Shown: positions 9,597 through 16,713 of the stretch, in pieces
How positions within the stretch are numbered: the first letter of the stretch is position 1
How the letters are laid out: each line of letters opens with the position of its first letter
Assembly (NCBI GenBank): GCA_021816765.1
Contig: JAKAXB010000004.1
Span: forward strand, 124,001-188,000
Source: Natronospirales bacterium
GTDB lineage: Bacteria > Pseudomonadota > Gammaproteobacteria > Natronospirales > REEB76
Length of the DNA: 64,000 nt
Reading direction: 5' to 3'
Position numbers and translations under genes: made by a program
Notes under the pieces: generated by a model
What the model was told of the DNA's origin: nothing
The model's database searches: none
The model's input: only the letters and a program-made list of their open reading frames with translations

Positions 9597-10188
9597 GTAG
9601 GAGCGGCGACATTCGCCGCGATTGAAATCTGGTCGCGGTGTGTGACACCGCTCCTACCAAAAAAGACCTGCTAATTCATCGTGGGAGCAGCTTCGCCGCG
9701 ATGGGGTTGCGGGTGGGAGCGGCGCTATTCGTCGTGATGATTGGGGTTTGGGATTTCGTAGGAGCGGCGACATTCGCCGCGATTGAAATCTGGTCGCGGT
9801 GTGTGACACCGCTCCTACCAAAAAAGACCTGCTAATTCATCGTGAGAGCAGCTTCGCCGCGATGGGGTTGCGGGTGGGAGCCGCGCTATTCGTCGTGATG
9901 ATTGGGGTTTGGGATTTCGCAGGAGCGGCGACATTCGCCGCGATTGAAATCTGGTCGCGGTGTGTGACACCGCTCCTACCAAAAAAGACCTGCTAATTCA
10001 TCGTGGGAGCAGCTTCGCCGCGATGGGGTTGCGGGTGGGAGCCGCGCTATTCGTCGTGATGATTGGGGTTTGGGATTTCGTAGGAGCGGCGACATTCGCC
10101 GCGATTGAAATCTGGTCGCGGTGTGTGACACCGCTCCTACCAAAAAAGACCTGCTGATTCATCGTGGGAGCAGCTTCGCCGCGATGGA
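9597..10188 (+). repeat. 161-bp tandem repeat array (about 3.7 copies)
   Basis: Copies start at 9597, 9758, 9919 and 10080, each beginning G(T/C)AGGAGCGGCGACATTCG and differing by only a few bases; the last is cut at about 10188. Each unit holds a 61-bp module with 10-bp inverted ends (GTAGGAGCGG and CCGCTCCTAC), then a second REP-like palindrome (GTGGGAGCAGCTTCGCCGCGAT) and a GTGGGAGC-GCGCTATTCGTCGTGAT one. A diverged partial unit lies at 9529-9596 and REP-like debris continues to about 10270. The unit also creates repeated 65-codon frames that I do not regard as genes. Confidence 0.9.
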
Positions 10189-10400
10189 TTTCCAGGAATC
10201 GCGGCCGGGACCTGTCTGCGTGCACCGCACAGGCAGGCGACCGCTCCTACAATGGATTTTGGATTTCGCAGGATACCGGCGGGAATGAAAAACTCTGACG
10301 ACAATCGGCAGGAACGGCTGTTCAGGCGCTCGGCACCATACCCAAGATATGCGGCGGCATGCCGCGAGGCTGGCGTTGTCCGGTACGCCCAGACATCAAG

Positions 10401-10526
10401 ACGGTGGTGTCCGTGAGTTCGCCCCGCGTCGCAGAGATGACCAGGCTGCTGGAGAACGTCCATCGTGTGGTGAACAGTGATCTGGTCAATGAAATGTCAA
10501 TCATTACCAACCGCATGGGCATAGAC
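10401..10526 (+). pseudogene. Fragment of a WbpA-type nucleotide-sugar dehydrogenase
   Basis: The translated stretch TVVSVSSPRVAEMTRLLEN and the following SDLVNEMSIITNRMGID match the mid-region of UDP-GlcNAc/UDP-ManNAc 6-dehydrogenases, just before the catalytic Cys region. Neither the N-terminal Rossmann domain nor the C-terminal domain is present: about 42 of some 430 residues survive. It differs from the intact dehydrogenase at 51221, so it is not a recent partial copy of that gene. It marks a decayed sugar-nucleotide gene in the 9.5-14 kb scrap zone. Confidence 0.75.
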
Positions 10527-10550
10527 AATAGAAATCAATCTGAGCTTCCC

Positions 10551-10829
10551 TCAGGCGGCGATCTTCTTCACCTTCGGCAACGGTTTCTGCTCCGCAGACC
10601 ACAGATCGCAGGCAGCCTGCATATTCAGCCACATCTCGGGGCTCGTGCCGAGCGCCTGCGACAAGCGTAGCGCCATTTCCGCGCTCACACCGGCATGACC
10701 ATTCAGGAGTGCGGAGAGCGCTTGGCGGGTGACACCCAGGTGCTCTGCCGCCTCGGTAACCGTCATGCCCTCCGGTAGGTACTCACGCAGCACCTCGCCA
10801 GGGTGCGCCGGATTGTGTATGCGAGACAT
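10551..10829 (-). CDS. higA: HigA-type antitoxin (XRE family)
   Basis: 92 residues starting MSRIHNPAHPGEVLREYLPE, the HigA/VapI signature, followed by a helix-turn-helix (TEAAEHLGVTRQALSALLNG, residues 25-44) and the family's SPEMWLNMQAACDLW block. It should bind the operon promoter and, in a working system, neutralise HigB. Its usual toxin gene lies directly upstream but is broken (10847-11132), so this is probably an orphan antitoxin. AGGAGG-like sequence (TACCTCCT on the plus strand at 10834-10841) gives a strong ribosome binding site. Confidence 0.9.
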   Translation of the reverse strand: MSRIHNPAHPGEVLREYLPEGMTVTEAAEHLGVTRQALSALLNGHAGVSAEMALRLSQALGTSPEMWLNMQAACDLWSAEQKPLPKVKKIAA

Positions 10830-10846
10830 GATTTACCTCCTCACGC

Positions 10847-11132
10847 TCAGTGATAGTCCACGTAATCCACATCCACAGCGTCCGTGCCTTCAAACCGGAA
10901 CACCAGGCGCCAGTTGCCGTTGACTGTGATTGCGAAGCAGCCGCGCAAATCACCGATGAGAGCGTGCAGCCGCCAGCCCGGCGCGTTCATGTCTTTGAAA
11001 CTACGTGCCTGCTCCAGCGTGGTCAGTTGCAGCCGTAACTTGCCGGCCTGATGAGGCTGGATGCCCCGCTTTGAGCCGGTCTGGAAGAAGCTCTCCAGCC
11101 CCTAGCCCCTTGTGCCGGAAGTTCTTGATCAG
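10847..11132 (-). pseudogene. higB: Broken HigB toxin gene
   Basis: The minus strand reads LIKNFRHKGL, then after a frame change GLESFFQTGSKRGIQPHQ, KLRLQLTTLEQARSFKDM, NAPGWRLHALIGDLRGC and finally RFEGTDAVDVDYVDYH before TGA: a nearly full HigB/RelE-type mRNA interferase. Two faults are seen. A 7-base near-duplication at 11096-11109 (TAGCCCC after CAGCCCC on the plus strand) shifts the frame and puts a TAG in the downstream frame. The codon where ATG is expected is CTG. No ATG lies upstream in frame. Loss of function is inferred. Confidence 0.8.
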
Positions 11133-11583
11133 GAACAAAAGTTGTAAAGCGTCGCTTGACGCTAGTCAACCGGCCTGCCAGCCAAGGTCCTTCGGGCAAC
11201 GTTGCCCATACCACCGGTTTCGCCGGTCCGCGGCTTGGCCTGCCGTGAGGGTGACTTCAGGCGTGCCCTGACGGTACACGCAGAACAGGATTCCGCCTAC
11301 ACCTGGCGCGTGACTTGCAGCCGGCCGGCTGACCCAGTAACCAGAAATCAACCGGATTTTCCGGATACCCTGGAAATCGGTCATGGACGCGGGATTTATC
11401 GGTAACGTCAGCAAAGTACGAATATATGGCTTTTGCGATGTGCGAGTGGCGCGACCCGCAGGGGCTTCCTCTCTGGGATTCGGATGGGGAGTAAATAATG
11501 GGTGGGAGCGGTGGTCCCCGTCGTGATTGTTGGGAACCTCAGCAGACCGTCATTGCATCAGTGCTATACCCGGTGTTACATTG
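11133..11583. other. Intergenic, no gene recognised
   Basis: No frame with recognisable protein content. The stretch holds the first of two 37-bp direct repeats flanking the VapBC pair (11455-11491) and a REP-like piece (GTGGGAGCGGTGG, 11501-11530). Confidence 0.5.
11455..11491 (+). repeat. 37-bp direct repeat, left copy flanking vapBC
   Basis: Begins CCCGCAGGGGCTTCCTCTCT and continues GGGATTCGGATGGGGAG. It matches 12317-12353 with three differences. Both copies run into REP-like sequence. The pair brackets the antitoxin/toxin genes at 11609-12270. Confidence 0.7.
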
Positions 11584-11602
11584 ATCCCGTGTAGCACGGG
11601 AT
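11584..11602. promoter_or_regulatory. Inverted repeat, putative VapB operator
   Basis: ATCCCGTG and CACGGGAT are perfect 8-bp arms around TAG, ending 6 bp before the antitoxin ATG. Ribbon-helix-helix antitoxins bind such repeats to repress their operon. Confidence 0.55.
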
Positions 11603-11608
11603 TAAGTC

Positions 11609-11842
11609 ATGAGCAACCTGACCATCACTATTGAAGAGGACGTCCTTAAACGGGCACGCCTGCGTGCGCTCGAACAGGGCACCTCGGTGAATAGCATTTT
11701 GCGACAGTACCTTGAGGGTTATGCAGGTGCCCGGGATGAACGGCAGGCAGCCGTACGGGATTTACTCGATCTGTCGCAATCCAGCGGCGCGCGTGCGCAG
11801 CGTCACTGGACACGTGACGAGCTGCATGAGCGCCGGCGCTGA
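11609..11842 (+). CDS. Ribbon-helix-helix antitoxin (VapB-like)
   Basis: 77 residues. MSNLTITIEEDVLKRARLRA followed by LEQGTSVNSILRQYLEGYA is a ribbon-helix-helix (CopG/Arc-type) domain over residues 1-42. The charged C-terminal half (DLLDLSQ, then HWTRDELHERRR) is the likely toxin-binding tail. Its stop codon overlaps the start of the PIN toxin gene by one base. A perfect 8-bp inverted repeat lies just upstream. The pairing is inferred from coupling. Confidence 0.82.
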   Translation: MSNLTITIEEDVLKRARLRALEQGTSVNSILRQYLEGYAGARDERQAAVRDLLDLSQSSGARAQRHWTRDELHERRR

Positions 11843-12270
11843 TGTCGGCTTTCTTCGACACAAATGTCCTGGTCTATCTCTTTGATGATTCCGAACCGCG
11901 GAAAAAGACGGCGGCTCAGCAGTTACTGGAAACAGAAGTGGCATCCGGGAATGCGGTGATCAGCACGCAGGTGCTGCAGGAATTCTATGTGGCCGTTACC
12001 CGGAAGCTGGCCGAACCGCTGCCCCTGGATGTGGCCGAACGGGCACTGCGCAATCTGGCGGCACTACCGGTTCAGGCGGTAGATACGCACTTGATCATGG
12101 CGGCAGTGCGCCGTAACCGGACTGATGCGATGTCATTCTGGGATGCATTGATTGTGGAGGCGGCGTTAAGTTCGGGCGCTCAACGGTTATACAGCGAGGA
12201 CTTGCAGGATGGCCGTGAAATCGGCGGGCTGCGCATCGAAAACCCGTTCAAAGAACAGGCAGCACGCTGA
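11842..12270 (+). CDS. PIN-domain toxin (VapC-like)
   Basis: 142 residues with the PIN acidic residues in order: Asp6 in FFDTNVLVY, Glu47 in TQVLQEFYV, Asp101 in FWDALIVEAAL, and the final YSEDLQDG (Asp120). Such proteins are Mg2+-dependent endoribonucleases, often cutting tRNA or rRNA. It is translationally coupled to the RHH antitoxin. The pair is bracketed by 37-bp direct repeats, which could reflect the way it inserted. Confidence 0.87.
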   Translation: MSAFFDTNVLVYLFDDSEPRKKTAAQQLLETEVASGNAVISTQVLQEFYVAVTRKLAEPLPLDVAERALRNLAALPVQAVDTHLIMAAVRRNRTDAMSFWDALIVEAALSSGAQRLYSEDLQDGREIGGLRIENPFKEQAAR

Positions 12271-12316
12271 TCCATTCCGGTTCGCCGGCCGTGCACATGA
12301 AGTGGTTCGCAGGCTG

Positions 12317-12353
12317 CCCGCAGAGGCTTCCTCCCTGGGATTCGGATAGGGAG
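12317..12353 (+). repeat. 37-bp direct repeat, right copy flanking vapBC
   Basis: Begins CCCGCAGAGGCTTCCTCCCT; three differences from 11455-11491. It lies 47 bp past the toxin stop and runs into REP-like repeats. Confidence 0.7.
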
Positions 12354-12640
12354 AAATTAGGAGCGGCGATGCCCGCCAGGGGTGAGCGGCGATAGCCGCG
12401 AACGGGCAGGCAGGAAGCGGAGCTTGAATGGCGGAAATACAGATTTTGCAGGAGCAAAAATCTGCCTCGCCGCGATGGATTTCGTAGGAGCGACGACATT
12501 CGCCGCGATGGGTTTTCAAGAATCGTGGTCGAGTTGCTCCCGGCACCCTGCCTCCTCCCCCGTCGGGACTTCCAAGGGTCGCGCACACTTGTACCTCCCT
12601 GTACATCGTACGACCGCTCCCACAAAGACAATATGCGGCC
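12354..12640 (+). repeat. REP-like repeat cluster
   Basis: Several units of the window's REP family lie here, including GTAGGAGCGACGACATTCGC at about 12485. A segment near 12586-12622 (CACTTGTACCTCCCTGTACA and neighbours) occurs inverted at 57097-57145. No gene is evident. Confidence 0.65.
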
Positions 12641-12697
12641 AGCGGAGACGCCGGGCTGTTGAACTGTTCAGGATTGACCCGTAAGTCAGAAATCAAT

Positions 12698-12720
12698 AGA
12701 ATCAGACTGTATCTGATTCT
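12698..12720. promoter_or_regulatory. Inverted repeat, putative antitoxin operator
   Basis: AGAATCAGA and TCTGATTCT are perfect 9-bp arms around CTGTA. Its position 16 bp before the TTG at 12737 argues that the antitoxin starts there rather than at the earlier in-frame TTG (12659). Confidence 0.6.
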
Positions 12721-12736
12721 TCGCATTTCCAGGGAA

Positions 12737-13015
12737 TTGAAGATAAAAACCATCACCGCCACAGAACTGGCCCGCAACCTCAGCCGGGTGCTGGATCGGC
12801 TGGCGGCCAGGGGTGAAGCAATCATCGTGGAGCGCAATCACCGGCAGGTGGCGCGGATTATTCCGGAGCATACGTATCAAACCGCCCTGGAAGCGATGGG
12901 CGACCTGTATCGGACGCTGCCCGATGAAGCGGCCGTCGGTTGGCTGGCGGACGGTCGGACTCAACTGGCTCAAGACGGCACGGTGGCAAGCGTCAGGAAT
13001 CCATGGGCTACCTGA
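12737..13015 (+). CDS. Phd/YefM-like antitoxin
   Basis: 92 residues from TTG 12737, chosen because KIKTITATELARNLSRVLDR is the normal family start and a perfect inverted repeat lies just upstream; the frame itself opens earlier. The IIVERNHRQVARIIP strand is typical Phd/YefM. The C-terminal tail (LPDEAAVGWLADGRTQL) would bind the toxin. It overlaps the PIN gene by 13 bp. The ribosome binding site is poor (AGGG directly before TTG), so expression may be low. Confidence 0.72.
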   Translation: MKIKTITATELARNLSRVLDRLAARGEAIIVERNHRQVARIIPEHTYQTALEAMGDLYRTLPDEAAVGWLADGRTQLAQDGTVASVRNPWAT

Positions 13016-13422
13016 TTGACACCTGCATCTGGGTGGAGGTGGAACGTGGGGCGTGGGCGCACGCCGATGTCATGTCGATGACCGGGGATGCGCCGGTGTT
13101 TCTCTCCCCCGTAAGCATCGCGGAGCTGTATTTCAGTGCGGAAATTGCCCGCGAGGCCGGCATTCGTCAAAAACGCCTTGTGGCCTTGCAGCGGCTCCAG
13201 CGCAAACCCATGCTGACGATAGATGGGGAGACCGGAGTGATTTTCGGCAGGCTGGCAGCCGCGATTAAGGCGGCGGGTAGAAGTCATCGCTACCGGGTGC
13301 AGGATTTGTGGCTCGCGTGCCAGGCTATCCAGCATGGGTTCCGTTTCCTGACACGCAACGAACGCGACTTCACTGATATTCCCGGGTTGGATCTCGTGGT
13401 CATGCCTTCGGCAACTGCCTGA
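13003..13422 (+). CDS. PIN-domain toxin (VapC-like)
   Basis: 139 residues from ATG 13003. Asp6 in YLIDTCIWVEVERG, Glu41 in SIAELYFSAE, Asp101 in VQDLWLACQA and the RNERDFTDIPGL end make a complete PIN active site of the VapC/FitB type. Overlap with the Phd-like gene indicates coupled translation. Sequence remnants of rmlB begin 80 bp downstream. Confidence 0.87.
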   Translation: MGYLIDTCIWVEVERGAWAHADVMSMTGDAPVFLSPVSIAELYFSAEIAREAGIRQKRLVALQRLQRKPMLTIDGETGVIFGRLAAAIKAAGRSHRYRVQDLWLACQAIQHGFRFLTRNERDFTDIPGLDLVVMPSATA

Positions 13423-13500
13423 TAAGCCGGTGCCTTATCCGCACATTCGGGTATTGAGAACAACACGATCGCAAGGACGATGCACCAAAACCCGCGCCGC

Positions 13501-13656
13501 AGAATTTATGGTTTGAACATCACCATTAGCAACTGCTCCAACAACTACGGACCCTATCAGTTCCCGGAGAAGCTCATCCCCCTGTGCATCGTCAATTTGC
13601 TGAATGGCAAGCCATTGCCCATCTATGGCGATGGCAAGAACATCCGCGACTGGCTG
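13501..13656 (+). pseudogene. rmlB: Internal fragment of dTDP-glucose 4,6-dehydratase
   Basis: The translation [20 protein letters not shown] continuing [19 protein letters not shown] and [11 protein letters not shown] is an unmistakable RmlB segment (about 52 residues of some 350). It is cut at both ends: no Rossmann start and no YxxxK site precede it, and it runs into REP-like sequence after DWL. It lies 365 bp upstream of intact rmlA, the normal neighbour, so an rml operon was probably truncated here. No intact rmlB is in the window. Confidence 0.88.
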
Positions 13657-14020
13657 GTGCGGGCAAGGTTACAATACCCGGCAAAATCATCGGCAGGTAC
13701 GGTCGTCGCGATAGGGTTTCGGGTAGGAGCAGTCTCGCCGCGATAGGATTTCCAAGAATCGCGCCCGGGACGGCCGCTCCCACGAGAGAGATGTGAATGG
13801 GCGGCGATATTCGCGCGATAATGTGGGATCTCGGTAGGAGCGGCGCGCGGTGCCCGCTCCCGAACGCAGGACAGTCGCGGCGAAAGGAATTCACGTCGCT
13901 GGGATGAGGGAACGGAACGACCCTTGGAAGTCCCGGACGTGGGACGCCGGGACCGTACTGTCCATAACCGAGTCCCGCGACGCTATCGCGGGTCTGAAAC
14001 ACTGTCAGGGATTTGGGATC
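13657..14020 (+). repeat. REP-like repeats between the rmlB fragment and rmlA
   Basis: Units GTAGGAGCAGTCTCGCCGCGAT (in two parts, about 13724-13745), GGGCGGCGATATTCGCGCGAT (about 13799) and GTAGGAGCGGCGCGCGGTGC (about 13834) recur. The GAATCGCGCCCGGGA tail seen elsewhere is also here. No gene is recognised; the promoter of rmlA may lie in the last 100 bp. Confidence 0.6.
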
Positions 14021-14893
14021 ATGTCATACAAAGGGATCATTCTCGCCGGCGGATCGGGTACCAGGCTTCATCCTGTGACCCGCGCCATCAGCAAGCAGCT
14101 TTTGCCGGTGTACGACAAGCCGATGATTTATTACCCGCTGTCCACCCTGATGCTGGCGGGTATCCGGGATATTTTGATTATCTCGACTCCGTATGATTTG
14201 CCGCGATACCAGGAGTTGCTGGGTGACGGTAGCCAGTGGGGCTTGGCCTTCAGTTACGCAGCGCAGCCCCGGCCCGAGGGGCTGGCCCAGGCGTTCCTCA
14301 TCGGCAGCCGGTTCATTGGCAAAAACCCGGTCGCACTGGTGCTGGGTGATAATGTTTTTTACGGCCACGGCATGCCGGAGCAACTCGCCCGCGCAGCGTA
14401 CCAGGAAAGGGGAGCGACAGTTTTTGCTTATTACGTCAAGGATCCCGAACGCTATGGCGTGGTCGCCTTCGATGATCATGGTCTGGCTTCTGGAATCGAG
14501 GAAAAGCCACTTGAGCCGAAATCCAACTATGCGGTGACGGGCCTGTATTTCTATGACAATGATGTGGTAGAAATCGCCGCTTCCATCAAGCCATCTGCAC
14601 GCGGCGAACTCGAAATCACCGATGTGAACAAGGCCTATCTCAAGCGGGGTGAACTGCGGGTGGAAATCCTCGGGCGCGGTGTGGCATGGCTTGATACTGG
14701 AACTCATGAATCACTGCTGGAAGCTGCAGCATTTATTGAGACTATTCAGAATAGGCAGGGGCTTTTGGTGGCTTCACCCGAAGAAATTGCTTATCGGCAG
14801 GGTTTCATCACTGTGGAGCAGTTAGCTGCACTCGCCCAGCAGCTAATTAAAACCAGTTATGGTCAATATCTTGCAAATTTAGCAAAGAGTTAA
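14021..14893 (+). CDS. rmlA: Glucose-1-phosphate thymidylyltransferase
   Basis: 290 residues from ATG 14021, the usual RmlA length; the frame opens earlier without support. [20 protein letters not shown] binds dTTP and the phosphate. [11 protein letters not shown], the IEEKP block and [13 protein letters not shown] are further RmlA signatures. It makes dTDP-glucose from dTTP and glucose-1-phosphate, the first step toward dTDP-rhamnose and many deoxysugars. RmlC- and RmlD-like genes follow, but the dehydratase gene is only a fragment, so an rmlB elsewhere would be required. Confidence 0.95.
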   Translation: MSYKGIILAGGSGTRLHPVTRAISKQLLPVYDKPMIYYPLSTLMLAGIRDILIISTPYDLPRYQELLGDGSQWGLAFSYAAQPRPEGLAQAFLIGSRFIGKNPVALVLGDNVFYGHGMPEQLARAAYQERGATVFAYYVKDPERYGVVAFDDHGLASGIEEKPLEPKSNYAVTGLYFYDNDVVEIAASIKPSARGELEITDVNKAYLKRGELRVEILGRGVAWLDTGTHESLLEAAAFIETIQNRQGLLVASPEEIAYRQGFITVEQLAALAQQLIKTSYGQYLANLAKS

Positions 14894-14898
14894 CAAGT

Positions 14899-16131
14899 AT
14901 GGATAGGCGTGGGAAAGGGAGCTTTAGCAAAAAGGCCGATATAGTCGTGATTGGTGCTGGTATCGTCGGCGTTACACTGGCCATTGAGCTTAAGCAGCGC
15001 TACTCCGATTGTTCTGTGATGTTGCTGGAAAAGGAACCGTTCGCCGGGTTTCATGCTTCCGGCCGTAACAGTGGCATTCTCCATGCGGGATTTTATTACA
15101 CTGCAGATAGCTTAAAGGCTCGGTTTACCCGAGACGGCAATATCTTGTGGCGGGACTATTGCAGAGAAAAAGGACTGCGTATAAATGAAAGCGGTAAGCT
15201 TGTTGTGGCCATCAGCGAGAAGGATTTAGTGGGACTTGATGAGTTATGTCTCCGAGGTGAGCGCAATGGCGTCCCCCTGCATTATTTGACGGCCAAAGAG
15301 GCTCAGGAAATAGAACCGCGTGTCATAACTTATGGTTATGCCCTCTATTCGCCAACCACGGCGTCCATTGATCCCAGAGAGGTAGTTGCCACAAAGATTC
15401 GCGATGCAGTAAATTTTGGAATTGATATTCAATATGGTTGCAAGTTTCTATTGCCGGGCTCTTCTGGGAGAGAGATTATTACGAGCCATGGTAAGTACGA
15501 AGTAGGGTATCTCGTCAATGCCGCCGGTCTGTACGCGGATAGAATTGCACTTCAGTATGGATTTTCCGACAGTTATCGCATACTTCCTTTCAAGGGACTG
15601 TATATTTACGCCACGAAGCGGCCATTCAAGCTTCACACGAACATTTATCCGGTGCCGGATATGAGTAAGCCCTTTCTTGGCGCACACTTTACTCTTACAG
15701 TTGACGGACATGTCACAATTGGTCCCACAGCGATCCCCGCATTCTGGCGGGAACATTATAACGGAGTGTCCAGATTCAAGGCGGGAGAATTCTTCGAAAT
15801 AGTGCGGCGGGAGTGGGATCTCTTTCGCCGAAATACATTTGGTTTTAGAGATCTCGCCTTTGAGGAAATAAAAAAATACCGCAAAGGTTATATGGTAAAG
15901 GAAGCAGCCGCGATGCTCCGGGGAAGCGAAACTTTGGGTTTTAGAAAGCGCGGCCATCCTGGGATTCGTGCGCAGTTACTGAACGTCAAGACAGGCCAGC
16001 TGGAGATGGATTTCAAGTATGAGGGGGATGACAGATCCTTTCATGTATTAAATGCCGTCTCACCAGCGTTTACCTGTGCGATTCCCTTCAGTAAATACTT
16101 GGCTGATCGTATTCAGCAACTAATAAAGTGA
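14899..16131 (+). CDS. FAD-dependent oxidoreductase, L-2-hydroxyglutarate oxidase (LhgO)-like
   Basis: 410 residues. The N-terminal dinucleotide fold reads DIVVIGAGIVGVTLAIEL (14-31), followed by SGRNSGILHAGFYY, a block typical of LhgO/YgaF proteins in the DAO superfamily. Residues near 200-400 carry NAAGLYADRIA and the substrate domain. The family oxidises L-2-hydroxyacids. Its place between rmlA and an rmlC-like gene, 5 bp after the former, suggests it works on a sugar-derived hydroxyacid or glycan precursor, which is inference. Codon use is AT-richer than in the flanks. Confidence 0.75.
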   Translation: MDRRGKGSFSKKADIVVIGAGIVGVTLAIELKQRYSDCSVMLLEKEPFAGFHASGRNSGILHAGFYYTADSLKARFTRDGNILWRDYCREKGLRINESGKLVVAISEKDLVGLDELCLRGERNGVPLHYLTAKEAQEIEPRVITYGYALYSPTTASIDPREVVATKIRDAVNFGIDIQYGCKFLLPGSSGREIITSHGKYEVGYLVNAAGLYADRIALQYGFSDSYRILPFKGLYIYATKRPFKLHTNIYPVPDMSKPFLGAHFTLTVDGHVTIGPTAIPAFWREHYNGVSRFKAGEFFEIVRREWDLFRRNTFGFRDLAFEEIKKYRKGYMVKEAAAMLRGSETLGFRKRGHPGIRAQLLNVKTGQLEMDFKYEGDDRSFHVLNAVSPAFTCAIPFSKYLADRIQQLIK

Positions 16132-16141
16132 GGGCACATAT

Positions 16142-16693
16142 ATGGAGATTGTGAATACAGACATTCCAGATGTGAAAATACTAAGACCCAAAAAGCACGG
16201 GGATCATCGGGGATTTTTTTCAGAAACTTATAATAGGAGAGCCCTAATAGAGGTGGGCATTGATATAGAGTTTATACAGGACAATCATTCTTTGTCAGGG
16301 CAAATGGGTACCATTAGGGGGCTGCATTTTCAAATCCCCCCCTTCGCTCAAGACAAACTTGTACGTGTGGTTCGGGGTTCAATACTGGACGTTGCTGTGG
16401 ACTTGCGACGGAATTCGTCAACGTACGGCAAACATGTTACGGTCCAAATCAGCGATGCGGAATGGAACCAGATACTTGTGCCGGCAGGTTTCGCCCACGG
16501 TATATGTACTTTGGCTCCGGATACGGAACTAATATACAAGGTTTCAAACTATTACTCGCCCCAGCACGACAAGGGTGTGCTGTGGAACGATCCTGTTTTG
16601 GGCATCAAATGGCCGGTGAAGGTGGAGGAGGCCATCCTGTCTGACAAGGATCGAAACCAACCGCGTTTTGCGGAATTACCGTCGTATTTTTAA
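16142..16693 (+). CDS. rmlC: dTDP-4-dehydrorhamnose 3,5-epimerase-like protein
   Basis: 183 residues, normal RmlC length. The cupin core is complete: FSETYNRRAL, FIQDNHSLSGQMGTIRGLHF with the catalytic His, DVAVDLRRNSSTYGKHV, and VPAGFAHGICTL. It epimerises C3 and C5 of dTDP-4-keto-6-deoxyglucose. Lys and Tyr positions of the active site look conserved, but I cannot separate a 3,5- from a 3- or 5-epimerase. It lies in a tight run with the FAD oxidase upstream and an SDR downstream. Confidence 0.88.
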   Translation: MEIVNTDIPDVKILRPKKHGDHRGFFSETYNRRALIEVGIDIEFIQDNHSLSGQMGTIRGLHFQIPPFAQDKLVRVVRGSILDVAVDLRRNSSTYGKHVTVQISDAEWNQILVPAGFAHGICTLAPDTELIYKVSNYYSPQHDKGVLWNDPVLGIKWPVKVEEAILSDKDRNQPRFAELPSYF

Positions 16694-16713
16694 AGATTTA
16701 ACAGGAGTGAATA

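Noticed and set aside
9638-10157. Three tandem 65-codon open frames as a repeated gene family
   Set aside because: They exist only because the 161-bp REP-type unit keeps one frame open; no ribosome binding sites or protein features.
9597-10188. CRISPR-like array
   Set aside because: The whole 161-bp unit is repeated without unique spacers, and no cas genes are present.
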